A stretch of 64,000 bases of DNA from assembly GCA_964019415.1 (NCBI GenBank), contig OZ025887.1, positions 2,969,306 to 3,033,305 on the forward strand, in the 5' to 3' direction. This DNA comes from Ianthella basta (Eukaryota; Porifera; Demospongiae; Verongiida; Ianthellidae). Position numbers and translations under genes: made by a program. Below the pieces are notes generated by a model. That model was given only the letters and a program-made list of their open reading frames with translations, was not told the DNA's origin and searched no databases. Shown one piece after another: positions 1 through 10,429 of this stretch. Position 1 is the stretch's first letter, and each line of letters opens with the position of its first letter.

Positions 1-760
1 TACATATTTCCCAAGGAATGTCTACAATCCATAGAGGAGGATGAATTGTATGAGGAGATGAAGGATACACAGAAACAACAAAGTCAATTTACTACATGGT
101 ATTGCCATTTCAGTCCTGATTGGTCAGCAGAGTTCAAAGTCCAAATTTTCATCATACTCACATAAAAGGACAGCACACGTGACTCATCCCGCCTTTTTGG
201 AATGCCAACTAAAGTCCATCACCAAATCATATTCACTCCAATAGTAACGTACAACATACATATTTTTTATTTGAATGATTGCATGTGATTAGTACATAAT
301 TGTCTTTAATTTGTCCTTAGAGTTAATTGTCCTTTATTTATTAATATCATACTTGTTAATTACCTTACTGTAATGTACAGATACAACATAAGGTTGGATA
401 ATGCCATACAGAGTCAGTGAAGCACAGGACGTACTGAGTGTGTACAGCACAGTACTGAATGTTTTTGTCTGTGCGGTGAAATACAGGGAAATAAATGTGT
501 GTACTTAAGGAGGTAGCCAGGTTAAAACAATTTCCTCTGTCTGGCATGCTGTAGATACTCCACAATATATTACGTGAAGGAGGAGACAAGGGCTTGGGTT
601 CAGGGTGAGGAACTGACTATGTTGTTTCTGTGTGTCCTTCATCTCCTCATACAATTCCTCCTCCTCTATGGATTGTAGACAATTCTTGAGGAATCTTTAA
701 TTGTACTTCGGAGCTTCTGCATACACTTCTACAACCTAGTCAGTTTACTACATGGTACCG
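1..760. repeat. Rearranged repeat module at left edge
   Basis: Bases 9-92 recur in inverted orientation at 611-692 with only a few differences. Bases 87-106 recur in direct orientation at 739-759. Both copies of the inverted segment read as open frame and share the residues CLQSIEE. The first frame is open from base 1 to a stop at 160-162, so a coding piece may run in from outside the window. The module abuts the 3' end of the DIRS remnant, and DIRS elements do carry inverted repeats, so it may be part of that element's end. No protein family was recognised. Confidence 0.5.
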
Positions 761-769
761 TTCAAAGCT

Positions 770-1640
770 CACCACTATATGGAGGAAATGTTTCCTCTAG
801 AACACCACAGCCAAATCTGTGTAAGTCTATCGACTTGTGATAGAAGCTGCAAAACATCGAGGTAAAACTCCAAAGGCTGCCTTCAAAATGTCGGCTGTAG
901 GGACCCCCACCTCCTTTGCCTTTGATGTAGATGCACCATGAGTGAAGTGTGTAGAAAAATGTGTGTGTCAATGCCTGCAGACTTCATGATACCTTTCAGC
1001 CAATGGTATCTGATTTGACTGGCTTGTGGGATCTCTGGACGAAAATAAAAAGTGCTTTTGCGAAGTACTGTTACCACTGGTACACAGCTTCTTTGACCTC
1101 CTTTCATAACACTGAAGGGTCTGAACCAGACATAACTTGGGAACTGTATGGTGCAAATGTTGGATAGAAAGCTTCCCTTGGTGGGTCACTGTGTCACGTT
1201 TTTGTTAAACCAGGAATAATAAATTTCGCCCTGTTCCTTTGATAAGATCAGTAAGTCAGATCCAAGGCTGCCAAATCGAAACACCTATCAGCATTTATCA
1301 AGGCCATCAGCATAGCCAGCTTGTGAGACAACAACTGGAAAGATAGTCCATCATTGTCTTCCATCCCCTTAATGAGGGGCAAGACAATGTCAACATCCAA
1401 AGTCATACAACATTTTAGGGCTGGAGGGTGAGTCGAATACCCATTTCAGGAACCGAGAAACTAATGGATGCTGTCCCACCAAAATGCCATCTATTTCCTT
1501 GTTGGTCATAGATATGGCTGACCAGATAGTGTTGATGGTGCGATACTGCTTGCCTGTTTCGAACTAGCTGAGTAGTAACTCTAGAATGTCTTGGACATGG
1601 GCTGAAAGAGGATTGATGTTCCAATCAGAACACCAACTAT
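770..1640 (-). pseudogene. DIRS tyrosine recombinase remnant
   Basis: Minus-strand frames in this interval together resemble the recombinase of DIRS retrotransposons. The core-binding half is visible at 1415-1624 (for example HYLVSHIYD and the IDG/VGQ-like stretch). The catalytic half follows at 770-1380 and includes LLSHKLAMLMALINADRC and LDLTY. Further frames at 883-1189 hold GIDTHIF and FYHKSID. In family members the catalytic block contains an HxxR motif. Here that block is spread over different frames and altered. At least four frame changes or stops are needed to follow the domain, so this is a dead gene. Confidence 0.75.
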
Positions 1641-2290
1641 CCCATAGTCGCCAGGCACTTGAATAAGCGGATTATGTGGGAAATTGCCACGATTTCCTGA
1701 AGATGGCAACAACTTCATCTGAAAGTCCTTTGGACTGCCAGGAACGCCTGAGACAGGCCATGCGGCCAGTGGCAAGTGGCCTTCTATGATCATCGGGTGG
1801 CTGCAGTCCTCAGGGTTGGTCAGGATTTCCTGTGTTGGCGGTAACAGGACTGAGTAATCTATTAGACTTCGGAGAATTTGTGGGAACTACACCTGATTGG
1901 GCCAAACTGGGGCAATTAGAAGTGCTGATACCTTTTTCTTGCCTCTGTTTCTCCAGGCAATGACAGATGAGCTCAAATAGTGGGAACATGTAACGGAAGT
2001 GACCTTGCCACTTGATCGACAGTGCATCCACTGCTAGGGCTGCAGGGTCTGGCCTCCAGCTGCAGTAATCTGGGAGGTGGTCCAGGAGGCAAAAGGTCGA
2101 TTGAGAAAGGACCCAGTTGGTCCTCTAGCCATAGGAAAATCTCTCTCTTTAACCTCCTATTGCTGGAGTCCTTCACATGACAGGACTCCCAGTTCACCTG
2201 GGTGTTCTCTGACCCTGGGAGGTGCTCTGTATGTACTGCTATCCCCCTCTCCAGACACCATTTCCATATTTCTAGGGCCAGATCCTACAA
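1640..2290 (-). pseudogene. DIRS RNase H region remnant
   Basis: Minus-strand frames at 1973-2197 and 1810-2031 carry the stretch QLGPFSIDL followed by DALSIKWQGHFRYMFP. This is the usual pattern of the RNase H end of DIRS polyproteins. The frame at 1581-1793 holds IIEGHLPLAAWPVSG, which lies between RNase H and recombinase in relatives. Frame changes separate the three parts. The order and orientation agree with the flanking reverse transcriptase and recombinase, which supports a single ancestral element. Confidence 0.7.
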
Positions 2291-3058
2291 GGCTGCGGAG
2301 TGGGTTCCTTCCCTACTGTGCTCCACTCTGTTCCTGTCCTGGTCCATAATCAGCATATCGTTGAGGTAGAGTATCAGCCTGATTCCCAGTTGTCTCATTG
2401 TGCTACTACTGGCTTCATGACCTTGGTGAAAATGTATGGTCCACTGCTCAGCCCAAAGGGGAGGGCCTGGAACTGCCACTCCCTGCCCTCCCAATGAAAT
2501 CACAAGACTTTCTGATTTTGTGAATTGGGACTGATAGGTACACATCCTTGAGGTCCAGCTTCACTAGCCAATCTCTCGGAATCAGCAGCCCATTCTCTGT
2601 CCTGATGGACTCCATTATGAAGTGGCGAGCAACAGTCCACCTGTATAAGGATTTGGATTGATGACTGGTTGTCATGACCTGTTGGACTTGGGCACCAGGA
2701 ATATCTGGTTGATGTAGCCGTCCTTGCTCCTGTTGCTCAGGAAGATTGCTCCCTTGGAAGCCAGTTCCAGGACAGCTTGAGACAGTACCTGGGTCTCAGT
2801 TATCTCCAACTGTATGCTGTCTGGAGGGCACCCCAGAAACTCTAACTTGCATCCTGATATGGTTTCCAAAACCCAAGGATCAGAAGTAATTTGAGTCCAG
2901 CTTTCTGTGAAAAGAGATGGGTGACAGCCCACCGATGCCCAAACTAATGGCCTTACAAACGCCATGTCCATATGTATCCCTAGTTGCAAGAGATCGCTTC
3001 CTGGCCAGGATTCTAGGAGGTCTATTGCGGCTCTTGTGAGGCCTTCTGTGCTTTCCAC
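2285..3058 (-). pseudogene. DIRS reverse transcriptase remnant
   Basis: The N-terminal part (2672-3058) ends with GAIFLSN and IFLVPKSNRS, the start of the palm in this family. The middle (2448-2675) holds RDWLVKLDLKDVYLSVPIH, containing the first catalytic Asp region. The next frame (2285-2545) holds GIRLILYLNDMLIM, in which the usual YLDD box reads YLND, so a catalytic Asp is replaced. The three parts are in different frames. The combination LVPK, KLDLKDxY and GIRLxxYLxD is typical of DIRS rather than Ty3 or Pao. The gene is not functional. Confidence 0.8.
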
Positions 3059-3520
3059 GAGGGCAGGTTGGGCTTGTGATATAGAGCTTTGGATTTCTGG
3101 GCTGATGGTTCCCTGTTGGGATTGAATGATAAGGGAAGACTGGAACTAAATAAGGTACCATGAGCAGATGGAAAATCGTATGAGCCAAATTTCTCCAGGA
3201 TTGGTCCACTGCCTCCAGGATCTTGACCTGCCGCATTTGGGAGGTGAGTTTCAAAGCATTGGTGATGAAGCAGATGGTGCACTATATGAGGGATAGAACC
3301 TCTGCACCAGGCACCAGCATATCTGGGTCCTCCTCCAGATCTTCGTCAGTAAGGTGTTGCCAAGCAGAAGTTAGCAGCTGAATGGAGGCAAGGATGGCTG
3401 ACTGTATCTTCGACAAATTGGCATTGTGGTCCTAAGGTATGCGTTTGTCAAAGAAATCCTGTACGTATTTGTCCACCTTCGGTGGACAGTAGAGTGGAGA
3501 TCCGGTTCTAGGATTTGGAT
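3022..3520 (-). pseudogene. DIRS gag-like region remnant
   Basis: Two overlapping minus-strand frames (3022-3282 and 2880-3254), plus translated sequence up to about 3520, show VDKYVQDFFDKRIP, LSKIQSAILA, SAWQHL and QMRQVKILEAVDQSW. The pattern is like the gag-like first ORF that precedes RT in DIRS elements of sponges and other invertebrates. No zinc knuckle is seen. Frame changes and a stop are present. The call is moderate, because gag-like proteins are poorly conserved and I rely on position and a few motifs. Confidence 0.55.
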
Positions 3521-3600
3521 TGGATTGGATTGTATTGCTTATTTAAACAGGGAAAGCCTTTAGCCAGTGGCTACTATTCTAGGCACCCTGTAACAGACAT
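3511..3600 (-). mobile_element. LINE/SINE 3' tail fragment, (CCAAT)n tail
   Basis: On the minus strand this reads as a LINE 3' terminus: a GGCTAAAGGCTTTCCC-like segment, an AT-rich link, then repeated CCAAT units. The same terminal motif occurs at 7745-8482, 17935-18050 and 32590-34330. Only the last ~90 bases are present, so the copy is severely 5' truncated. Confidence 0.6.
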
Positions 3601-3609
3601 AATACAACA

Positions 3610-4303
3610 AACAAGTAAAATACGGAAATAAGGATATGATGAGTCATAATTTAATTTAATAAGTAGTCATGCAACAAAAATGAATGTCTATAAATTGAAA
3701 AGGAGAGAGAGAGAAAAAGAATGATCATGCCTAACATGCAGATAATTATGTGAAATTCATGCGGATTTAGTCAGGGTGTAAGAAGGTTGAGCACTGCTCT
3801 TGAGAAATTAATAATTGTGGTGGAGTCTCTGATTACTAATGGGAGTTTACAGTATCATGTACAAGATATGAACAAATGAGAAACGATCGCAAGTTATATA
3901 TTTGTGAAGCTGACGTCTGTCGTGAAATTAGTGATAAGAAGAAAGGAAGAGCTAATACATGAACGAAATGCGAAACAAGACAAAAAAGATGAGTGGGAGG
4001 CAGAGAGGAACCAACAACTGGATGCATCATTCTATTCCCCCTTTGTACCCTTCCCAATGGGAAGTCAGCCAATGCTGCCAATGCCCCAGGATGGAACTCC
4101 CTGTGACAAGCCCTTGGCCACATGCTCTCAGCCAAGGCTCACAAGCGCCAACCACACAGAAAAGCTCTGATGAGGAGAATGATTACCACAAGCAAATCCT
4201 AACTTTAACATAATAGAAGCTTTCATATTCAATGTCAGCTCAAATTAAAGTCATTAGGCAGCAGTTTACATGATAGAGTAGAGGTTCATTACCACATCCA
4301 TCA
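3610..4303. other. Unassigned stretch with one modest ORF
   Basis: The only open frame of note is 3904-4170 on the plus strand (88 codons). It starts with a charged, probably helical segment (RRKEELIHERNAKQ) followed by a Pro/Met/Gln-rich tail. It resembles a linker from a transposon-encoded protein, but I cannot name a family. The rest is AT-rich and shows no gene, RNA gene or clear repeat. Confidence 0.3.
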
Positions 4304-4528
4304 TATAGAAAGGGGCTAAATTTTGAGCCCATACATCATGTGGTACACTGTTTCTTCAACAAGACATTTTGGCCCTAACACAGCCTTCTTCAGTTGTACA
4401 GAAAAGATCACGATCTGTTTCCTGATCTGTTTCGTACAAGTGAAGAAGGCTCTTTTGGGGCCAAAACGTATTGTTGAAGAAACAGTTTACCACGTGATAT
4501 ATATGCTCAAAATTGAGCCCCTTTCTAT
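4304..4528. repeat. Palindromic Penelope-like terminus (inverted dimer)
   Basis: Arms at 4304-4400 and 4434-4528 are imperfect inverted repeats around a ~33-base centre. Each arm contains a GAAGAAGGCT segment followed by a short hairpin and a CCAAAA block. This resembles the hammerhead-like ends of Penelope-like elements seen elsewhere in the window, but the GAAA box reads AAAA. The right arm is interrupted at 4528 by a hAT-type MITE and continues at 5113. Confidence 0.55.
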
Positions 4529-5104
4529 TAAGGGTCGAACGAATACTCTACATTAAGTTCGACTATTCGTTGCTTCCAATGAACGAATATTCGAATATTC
4601 GTTCCACCGGAAGTGATCACCAAATATGGCCGTCTTCTGTGGAGCAATTACCGAAAATGGGAGGAGAAAGTCGGATGAAGAGCAGAACGGGCGAATTTTA
4701 CCTAACAGAAAGCATTTTTCTGCAGTCTCTGCGTAATCCATAAAAGGTAGGAGGTGTTTCGTTCCGTAGATATTGACTGATTCATGAACGAAACGAGTTT
4801 TATGTTGTTGGCGGCCATTTTTATGACGTCATTAGGCGTCACCAATATCCAAACGAATAAAATTAGGCCGCTGCTACTGCCACCGGAAATGCGGTGGTTG
4901 CTGGTGTCACATAATTGCTCCTGCCACCGGCCGGTGTCTTTAAAAGCCATAGGGCTACTCCAACCACCGGACTGTGTGATTAACCCTAACCTTAACCCTA
5001 ATCTACCGATATTTCGATGGCAGCAGCCATTCCGATAAAATTATCCTTCGAATATTAAGCTATCGAACGAATATTTGAATATTCAGTTATTCGTTAGACC
5101 CTTA
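4529..5104. mobile_element. hAT-type MITE with 8-bp target duplication
   Basis: The element is bounded by 17-bp terminal inverted repeats (TAAGGGTCGAACGAATA on the left, one mismatch in the right copy). It is flanked by a perfect 8-bp direct repeat CTTTCTAT at 4521-4528 and 5105-5112. An 8-bp duplication with TA-rich TIRs is diagnostic of the hAT superfamily. It is 576 bp long with no transposase ORF, so it is non-autonomous. Subterminal regions contain repeated CGAATATTCG-like motifs. It landed inside the palindromic element to its left. Confidence 0.8.
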
Positions 5105-5112
5105 CTTTCTAT

Positions 5113-5835
5113 AGCAGTTTACATACATGCTTAGTACACAATGTTTGTGAAATACTACAACCACATTGAGTTAACCGTGTAGGCATAAAGTCCTAGTTCC
5201 TCTCAATGTAGTCACACAAAGCATCATCAATAACAGTGCCAGTGGAGCTGCTTGGGATGGTGCTGGAACTAGTATGAACTAGTAGATGAGCTCTAATACG
5301 AAGCTTGAACTGGGCTCCTACAGGCTGGTGAAGTATGCAGCCTACTGCCTCCTTCAAGGATGCATCCTGGCACTACTGACAGAGCACTTGACAGCCACAC
5401 AGCCACAGAACCCCTACCAAGCTCTTCACCACGGGAAAATGATTATGTTGTGCCACCTCATATCAACTACAACTGCATTATTAGTTAATTAATCTGTGCT
5501 AAAAGAGAACTGCCAATTTAGGGTAACCTTAACGATGTGAAAACTGATTAGCTAACTAAGGCATTAGTTTCAGGCCATTGAAGTTTTGGCTGTGTATGGC
5601 CACACTTTCAGTAGTATGCTTAGCGTGATGTAACATGGCTGCTTCACACAAAGGTTAGAATTCTTGCTTGCTCAGAATCGCAAGGACTAGAGATGCAGTG
5701 AGGAACAAAGGAAAGCAAAAACAGTCCACTTATTCATGACACTGTCAAAAACACATTGAACAAACAGAATCAAAACTATGCAACATCTGGAAGCTTTGAA
5801 ACTTCATTGCAATCCCACAATATGTACCATAGGCA
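5113..5835. other. No gene recognised
   Basis: Only short open frames occur, such as 5286-5492 on the plus strand, with no family resemblance. The sequence is moderately AT-rich intergenic DNA. I see no RNA gene or clear repeat. Confidence 0.5.
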
Positions 5836-6330
5836 CTAGCTGAATGCCCACCCTTCGGGCAGGTTTCCTATCGCCAGCCAGCGAGTCAGCCAGTTTTAAA
5901 CTATCTGCACAGGTAGCAACGGAGGCTGGCTGCTTTAACGATGGTGAAGTTTAATTCGAATGTTTGCCGCCAACGAATGAGATCTCCCATAATCAGAAGT
6001 TCTAGAGACTGACACTTAAAAATTACATCTTGGCCTACGGAGATAAAGGAAGCACTCTCTTCGACTGCAGGGCAGCTAGGTGAACGGCACCCCTCTAAGT
6101 TCATGTTCTCCCACAGCTTTAACTGGCTGGCGCTTATCAAGTCTGCCAATGATCCATAGTGGCAGAGTCAATAATTTTAAAACGGCGTGTCAACCCGCTG
6201 AGAACGGACAAAGGAATCGCGCTTTTCAGCCGCAAGGCAGCTATAGGCGAACGGCACCCCTCTAAGAAAATGCCCGCCCAGTCCCTCAACTGGCATGAAG
6301 TGTCTCGAGCCAATTCCGATTCTATGAGGG
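5836..6330 (-). mobile_element. Helitron-like non-autonomous element, 3' end at 5836
   Basis: Read on the minus strand, the element ends with a short hairpin (CCTGCCC / GGTGGGC, about 5846-5863), six bases, then CTAG at 5839-5836, followed by T. A 3' hairpin followed by CTRR and insertion before T are hallmarks of Helitrons. The body shares blocks such as GGCACCCCTCTAAG with the plus-strand copy at 15060-15689. No Rep/helicase gene is present. The 5' end was not located. Confidence 0.55.
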
Positions 6331-7554
6331 AACAAACAAACACACAAACTGAGATCCGGTGCATTATAGTAAGATACCTCATTTCCACAAACTCCATGTG
6401 GCAGCTGTTTGTGTACCTGCAGAATGATTGGGGTACAACAAGTAATGTGCATATTACACATTCTCACTGATAGGAAACACATCCATTGCTGTTGACTGAT
6501 TGATTGCACAGTTGGATTAAAAGAAATATTAATAGTTTAAATACATAGAATAATACAGGAAAGTCACTACCCACTGAATACAAGTACCCTAATATGAACC
6601 AGCTACTGTTCCTGTTCCTGCATGGTTTCTGGAAAGGGAGAGCTGATTACAACTGAAACAGTAAGAAACAGGAGTTTACTTTGCATAGTACACATCTGAA
6701 TGTTTTACAGTATACTCACAGTATAAAAGGCTAGCAACTGGTTGTTGTGTTCAGACTCATGCTTAGAGTTAATCTCTGACACAGAACATGTGCAAGCATA
6801 CATTGCCACTTCTTTCAAAATAATCAGTGACTTTCTGACCAGTGCTTCATCACTGTTATGTTTTAACTGCAAATATATGCATGCATGCATGACTTACACA
6901 ATTGTAATTACAGAACTCTACACAATTATCATGTTATGGTTAAGAGCCAACCTCTGCTGTGTGCCTTATTGGCCTTGGAACAGCTAGCAACAGAAACACA
7001 AACATTGGAAAAGCTGTCAGACGTCAATGAGTGTTGGGGCAGAGAAGATACACCAAAGGTCGACTTCCATGCTAGTCACCATCGAGTGCAAAGTAAAACC
7101 AGAATTAGAAGCCCAGGAACAGTTTAAAATTGGTAGATGTGCTAGCTATGGGTACTCTGGGGTGGCAAAAGGTAGGGCAAAGCAAGGGGTGGCTATCACT
7201 GTTATGGAAAGGTAAATGAAAGAAGTACCACATTGTCCCTAATTTTTCGGCTCCCTAATTGTTTGGCACCCGCCTAATTAGAGTCAAATCATACTCAATT
7301 TTTTGACAAAATGGCTGCCCCTTATCGTTCGTCTCGGACTCTAATAAGTCGTCGTCTGCTGCGGAGTCTAATGAATCGCTGGCTGCTGTGATCATGATAA
7401 CAATCTCCACAGATGAAGACTCTACTTCGAACGTAAATTAGGTGAGTGTGACTTCAATGAAAAGCCTAAGAGCCCAGCTGCGTTGGTGGCGATCATTTTC
7501 ATGATTATTTTGCCTACATAGGCTATTCGCTATACGGTATAATGGCAACTGAAA
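6331..7554. other. No gene recognised
   Basis: Short frames on both strands show no recognisable domain. A small AT-rich repeat cluster with several CCCTAATT-like motifs lies at about 7230-7290. Nothing else is supported. Confidence 0.5.
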
Positions 7555-7740
7555 GTCGCAGGTGTGTGGCCAATTCTCATACAGTTGTATGCTCCCACCG
7601 AAGACAATGATAATGTGGCCAATTCTATGCAGAAGTGCAGGAAGATATGAATAAGGCTCCAAGAGTTACAGTAATAAGTGACTTCAATGCAAAAGGCAAG
7701 AAAGAATGTGAAAGTGTGGAAAGGAGTGACTGATTGGTGA
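7555..7740 (+). pseudogene. LINE endonuclease fragment
   Basis: Plus-strand frames read YAPTEDND, then NKAPRVTV and SDFNAK, in the spacing of the central part of an APE-type endonuclease from a non-LTR retrotransposon (the GDFNA box is altered to SDFNA). One frame change lies between the blocks. Nothing of the RT follows directly; the sequence runs into the tail of another LINE at 7745. Confidence 0.55.
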
Positions 7741-7744
7741 GCAT

Positions 7745-8482
7745 GGTGAGGATGGTATGGTATGGTGTGGTATGGTAATGTTTTTTAAACTGGGAAAGGC
7801 TTTAGCCATGAGGCTACTTCCCAAGGCACCCAGAGCAATACAGATACAGAAAAGAAACAGAAAACCCATGCAATAGTAATCATAGGATTAAAATGATAAT
7901 GAATAGCTAGAATGTTCAGAATTGACATGCATACATACACAGCATCAGAAGATGTGACTACATGCATGCATACGTAAGTGGATAATTGGTGGCATTAAGT
8001 AACGTAGGTTAACAGATGAGACTTGATGGGACCTGAAATGTAAGAAATCATGCTAGCTCTAATACTTGTTGGAAAACCATTCCACCTCTGCGCTCTTCTG
8101 AAAGTGAATGCCTTTTTTTGAGCTCGGTCCTTACTTGAGGGACAAGGATGCCTCTGCAAGAGACCAACCTGGTGGCATGCTGATGGGTAAGCCCACTTAA
8201 CTGGAATAGCGTAGACAGGTAGTCAGGACTGCAGCCAGAGACACTTTGGTATACTGCCACAGTTTCACTTGCTGCCCTTCTGGAAGCCAGTGTGGGCCAG
8301 CTGAGTTCCCGCCGCATGTCAGGGGCAGATGCACCCATGCGTCTATGCAGGATGACGTGAGGATAAGGAGAATGACAATGGCTGACACTAAATTGAAGAA
8401 AAAATACATACTTCAACCACAAGAGGATCCATAAGTTCACATGGAGCTTCCCAGAGAGTCTAGACTCCCTGCAGTCCTTCAT
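7745..8482 (-). mobile_element. 5'-truncated CR1-like LINE, (TACCA)n tail
   Basis: On the minus strand, the ORF at 8482-8048 carries the last part of a LINE RT protein, including RMGASAPDMRRELSWPTLAS and VPQVRTEL. It matches the C-terminus of the better-preserved copy at 33499-33972. The 3' end (7745-7850) has the shared GGCTAAAGC-type terminal motif and a run of TACCA units at 7750-7777. The copy is 5' truncated, the normal outcome of incomplete target-primed reverse transcription. Confidence 0.75.
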
Positions 8483-8559
8483 TGATTACTTTCTGTGATA
8501 TATGACTGAAGAAGATACGCATGTACATAATGTTAGAGCCATCAGGGGGTGATACTGAC

Positions 8560-9274
8560 AGTGATCACCACCTTGGGTTGGCAAAAGCAAACATCATCAA
8601 AGTGTGTCCAAGAAGAATGATCGCAAAGGCCAACTGAGGAGTAGGAGGCTGCAGGCATTAGAGGGGTCGACTGAAGATTTGATCAGGTTGAGACAAAAAG
8701 GGGAACATGGTTGACCACAATGAAGGGAAGATCTACTCGAAGATTTCTGAGCGGTTATGTAGCACTAGCCAATCACAGTTGTGTCAGATGCAGGAGTTAA
8801 ATCAGACATTTGGACCCCATGGAATCCAGGGATCATCAGCAATAATGACTACAAAAATGGCAGGGTGGCTTATACATGCTACAAGTTGGTGAAGCAAACC
8901 GAGCGGGACAAAAGAAGCGGGCAATGATAGTAAGGTAGTAGGGTTTGCATCCCCTTCCTTGGCTGTAAGCTGCCAAAGAACACCAAAGCTTTGGTGCACC
9001 GTATGACACGGGGTTGTAGTGCTGGGCATACATGCTTGGTGGCAATTCCTTCCCAGACGCATGAGAATAATGGGACAACAGTTCTGCCTACTCTTTAGAT
9101 ACTGTGGACAGACTTGTTTGTATCCACTTCCTCGGCTGTAGGCAATTTAAAATCTAATGCTTCAGTGCAGCCTATGGCATGGCATCGTATTGCTGGGCTT
9201 TGGTGGCCATCTGCTCCTGCATGCCTGAGAAAACTAGGGCAAAGGTTCTAACCTGACTTCTATTTATACATAGA
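8560..9274 (-). mobile_element. Helitron-like element, 5' end at 9274
   Basis: Read on the minus strand, the element starts at 9274 with TCTATGTATAAATAGAAGTC. This is nearly the same as the 5' end of the adjoining complete copy (start 10069) and of the copy at 57608. Internal modules (a GGTGGCAATTC block with a downstream GGGACAA block) recur through the family. The 3' terminus was not found, so the left boundary is approximate. Confidence 0.5.
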
Positions 9275-10069
9275 CTAGTTGCAATGCCAGCCTTTAGCAA
9301 GCCCTGAGCTTAGCCCTGCACACTCGTTGTCGCAAGCCTTAAGCATCCCTTCACGAACCTTGATGGCATAGCATGGTGTCCCTGTAAATGTTTGATGGCA
9401 AGCCATTCCCATACGCAGGAGATTGGCGGACAAAATTTGCCCCAAACCCTTTTGCAGCTACTTCCTTAGCTGTAAGCTATCAGAGAGTGTTGTAGCTATA
9501 GTGCACCCTACAGTATGGCATCGTATCTCTGGGAACATTTGGTGGTCATTCACTCCCAGCCATGGGAGAGAAGAAGGAACAATGGGTCTGCTCAAGTTCC
9601 CCATGGCAACCTCCCTGATTAAAGATGGCTGCAGAGTGGTTAGTGATGAACCATCTCGTGTTGCTCAGAAGTGAACTGTTTACGAACATGAGACCTGTTG
9701 CCACAAGGTACAACAATGGCTGAGTGAGATAGGTGCACAAATCATGCTGACAATTTCTCCTACCATATGCAGCAAGAGCAGCCTGTTTCTGAATGCCTCA
9801 CCTCTGGTCATGCTCTAAGGCATAGTGAGCAGCCTTTTAGAAAGTTTGGTGGCAAACCATTGTCAGACGTGGTAAGGGTTGGTGAACGAGTTCTCAAAAA
9901 CATGTTTGCTGCCTCCTCCTTGGCCATAGGCCATTAAAAACCTGACACTTCTGAACAACCTACCTCACGGCGTCGCAGTGCTGAGCAAGTTTGGTGGCTA
10001 ATTGTTGCCATGCACCCAAGAACAACTGGGACAAATGTTCCATCTGACTTCTCTTTAACTATATATAGA
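9275..10069 (-). mobile_element. Complete-looking non-autonomous Helitron-like element
   Basis: On the minus strand this 795-bp unit begins TCTATATATAG at 10069 and ends in CTAG at 9278-9275, with a hairpin-forming segment just upstream. Helitrons start with TC and end with a hairpin plus CTRR. The unit lies head-to-tail between two further copies, so its CTAG is followed by the TC of the next unit. It carries no coding region. Internal modules of about 80 bp recur at 9205-9278, 9993-10073 and 57377-57612. Confidence 0.6.
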
Positions 10070-10135
10070 CTAGCAGGGAAGCCCGTCTTTGGCAGGCTTC
10101 CCTGCTATAGCACGCCAGTGTGTCGACGCCGGCCT
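10070..10135 (-). mobile_element. Helitron-like 3' end fragment
   Basis: The minus strand shows a hairpin (GCCTGCC and GGGC arms within a larger near-palindrome, about 10074-10107) followed by CTAG at 10073-10070. It directly abuts the 5' TC of the neighbouring unit. The body of this copy is lost to its right. Confidence 0.5.
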
Positions 10136-10429
10136 CATGATGCTAGTGTGTCGATGCTGGCCTGGCGTCACCAGTATGTTGTTATGGGTTTAGTGGACAC
10201 TGGTAGCTTGTATGCAGAGCATTGCAGTTTGTTGTACTCCAGCATGGCATGCACATGCAGATATGTATACATACATACATGAGATGCCAGCACATTGTGC
10301 TCAAGATATTGCGTGGTCATGCATGCACAGCAATAGAAATAGGTACATGTGCAGTGAATGACATGAGAACAGTTAGCTATTCTGTAGAAAGAGAAATGAC
10401 TGTGGGTAAGAGGAAGAAGGTGATAGTAG

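Larger units (their letters stand above)
770..3520 (-). mobile_element. Decayed DIRS-type retrotransposon
   Basis: Read on the minus strand from 3520 to 770, the fragments follow the order expected of DIRS elements: a gag-like region, reverse transcriptase, RNase H, then a tyrosine recombinase in place of a DDE integrase. Every domain is broken by stops and frameshifts, so the copy cannot encode its own movement. The right end touches a LINE tail at about 3511 and the left end touches a rearranged repeat. The family is known in many invertebrates. The assignment rests on recognisable motifs in four separate domains and is fairly secure at the family level. Confidence 0.8.
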
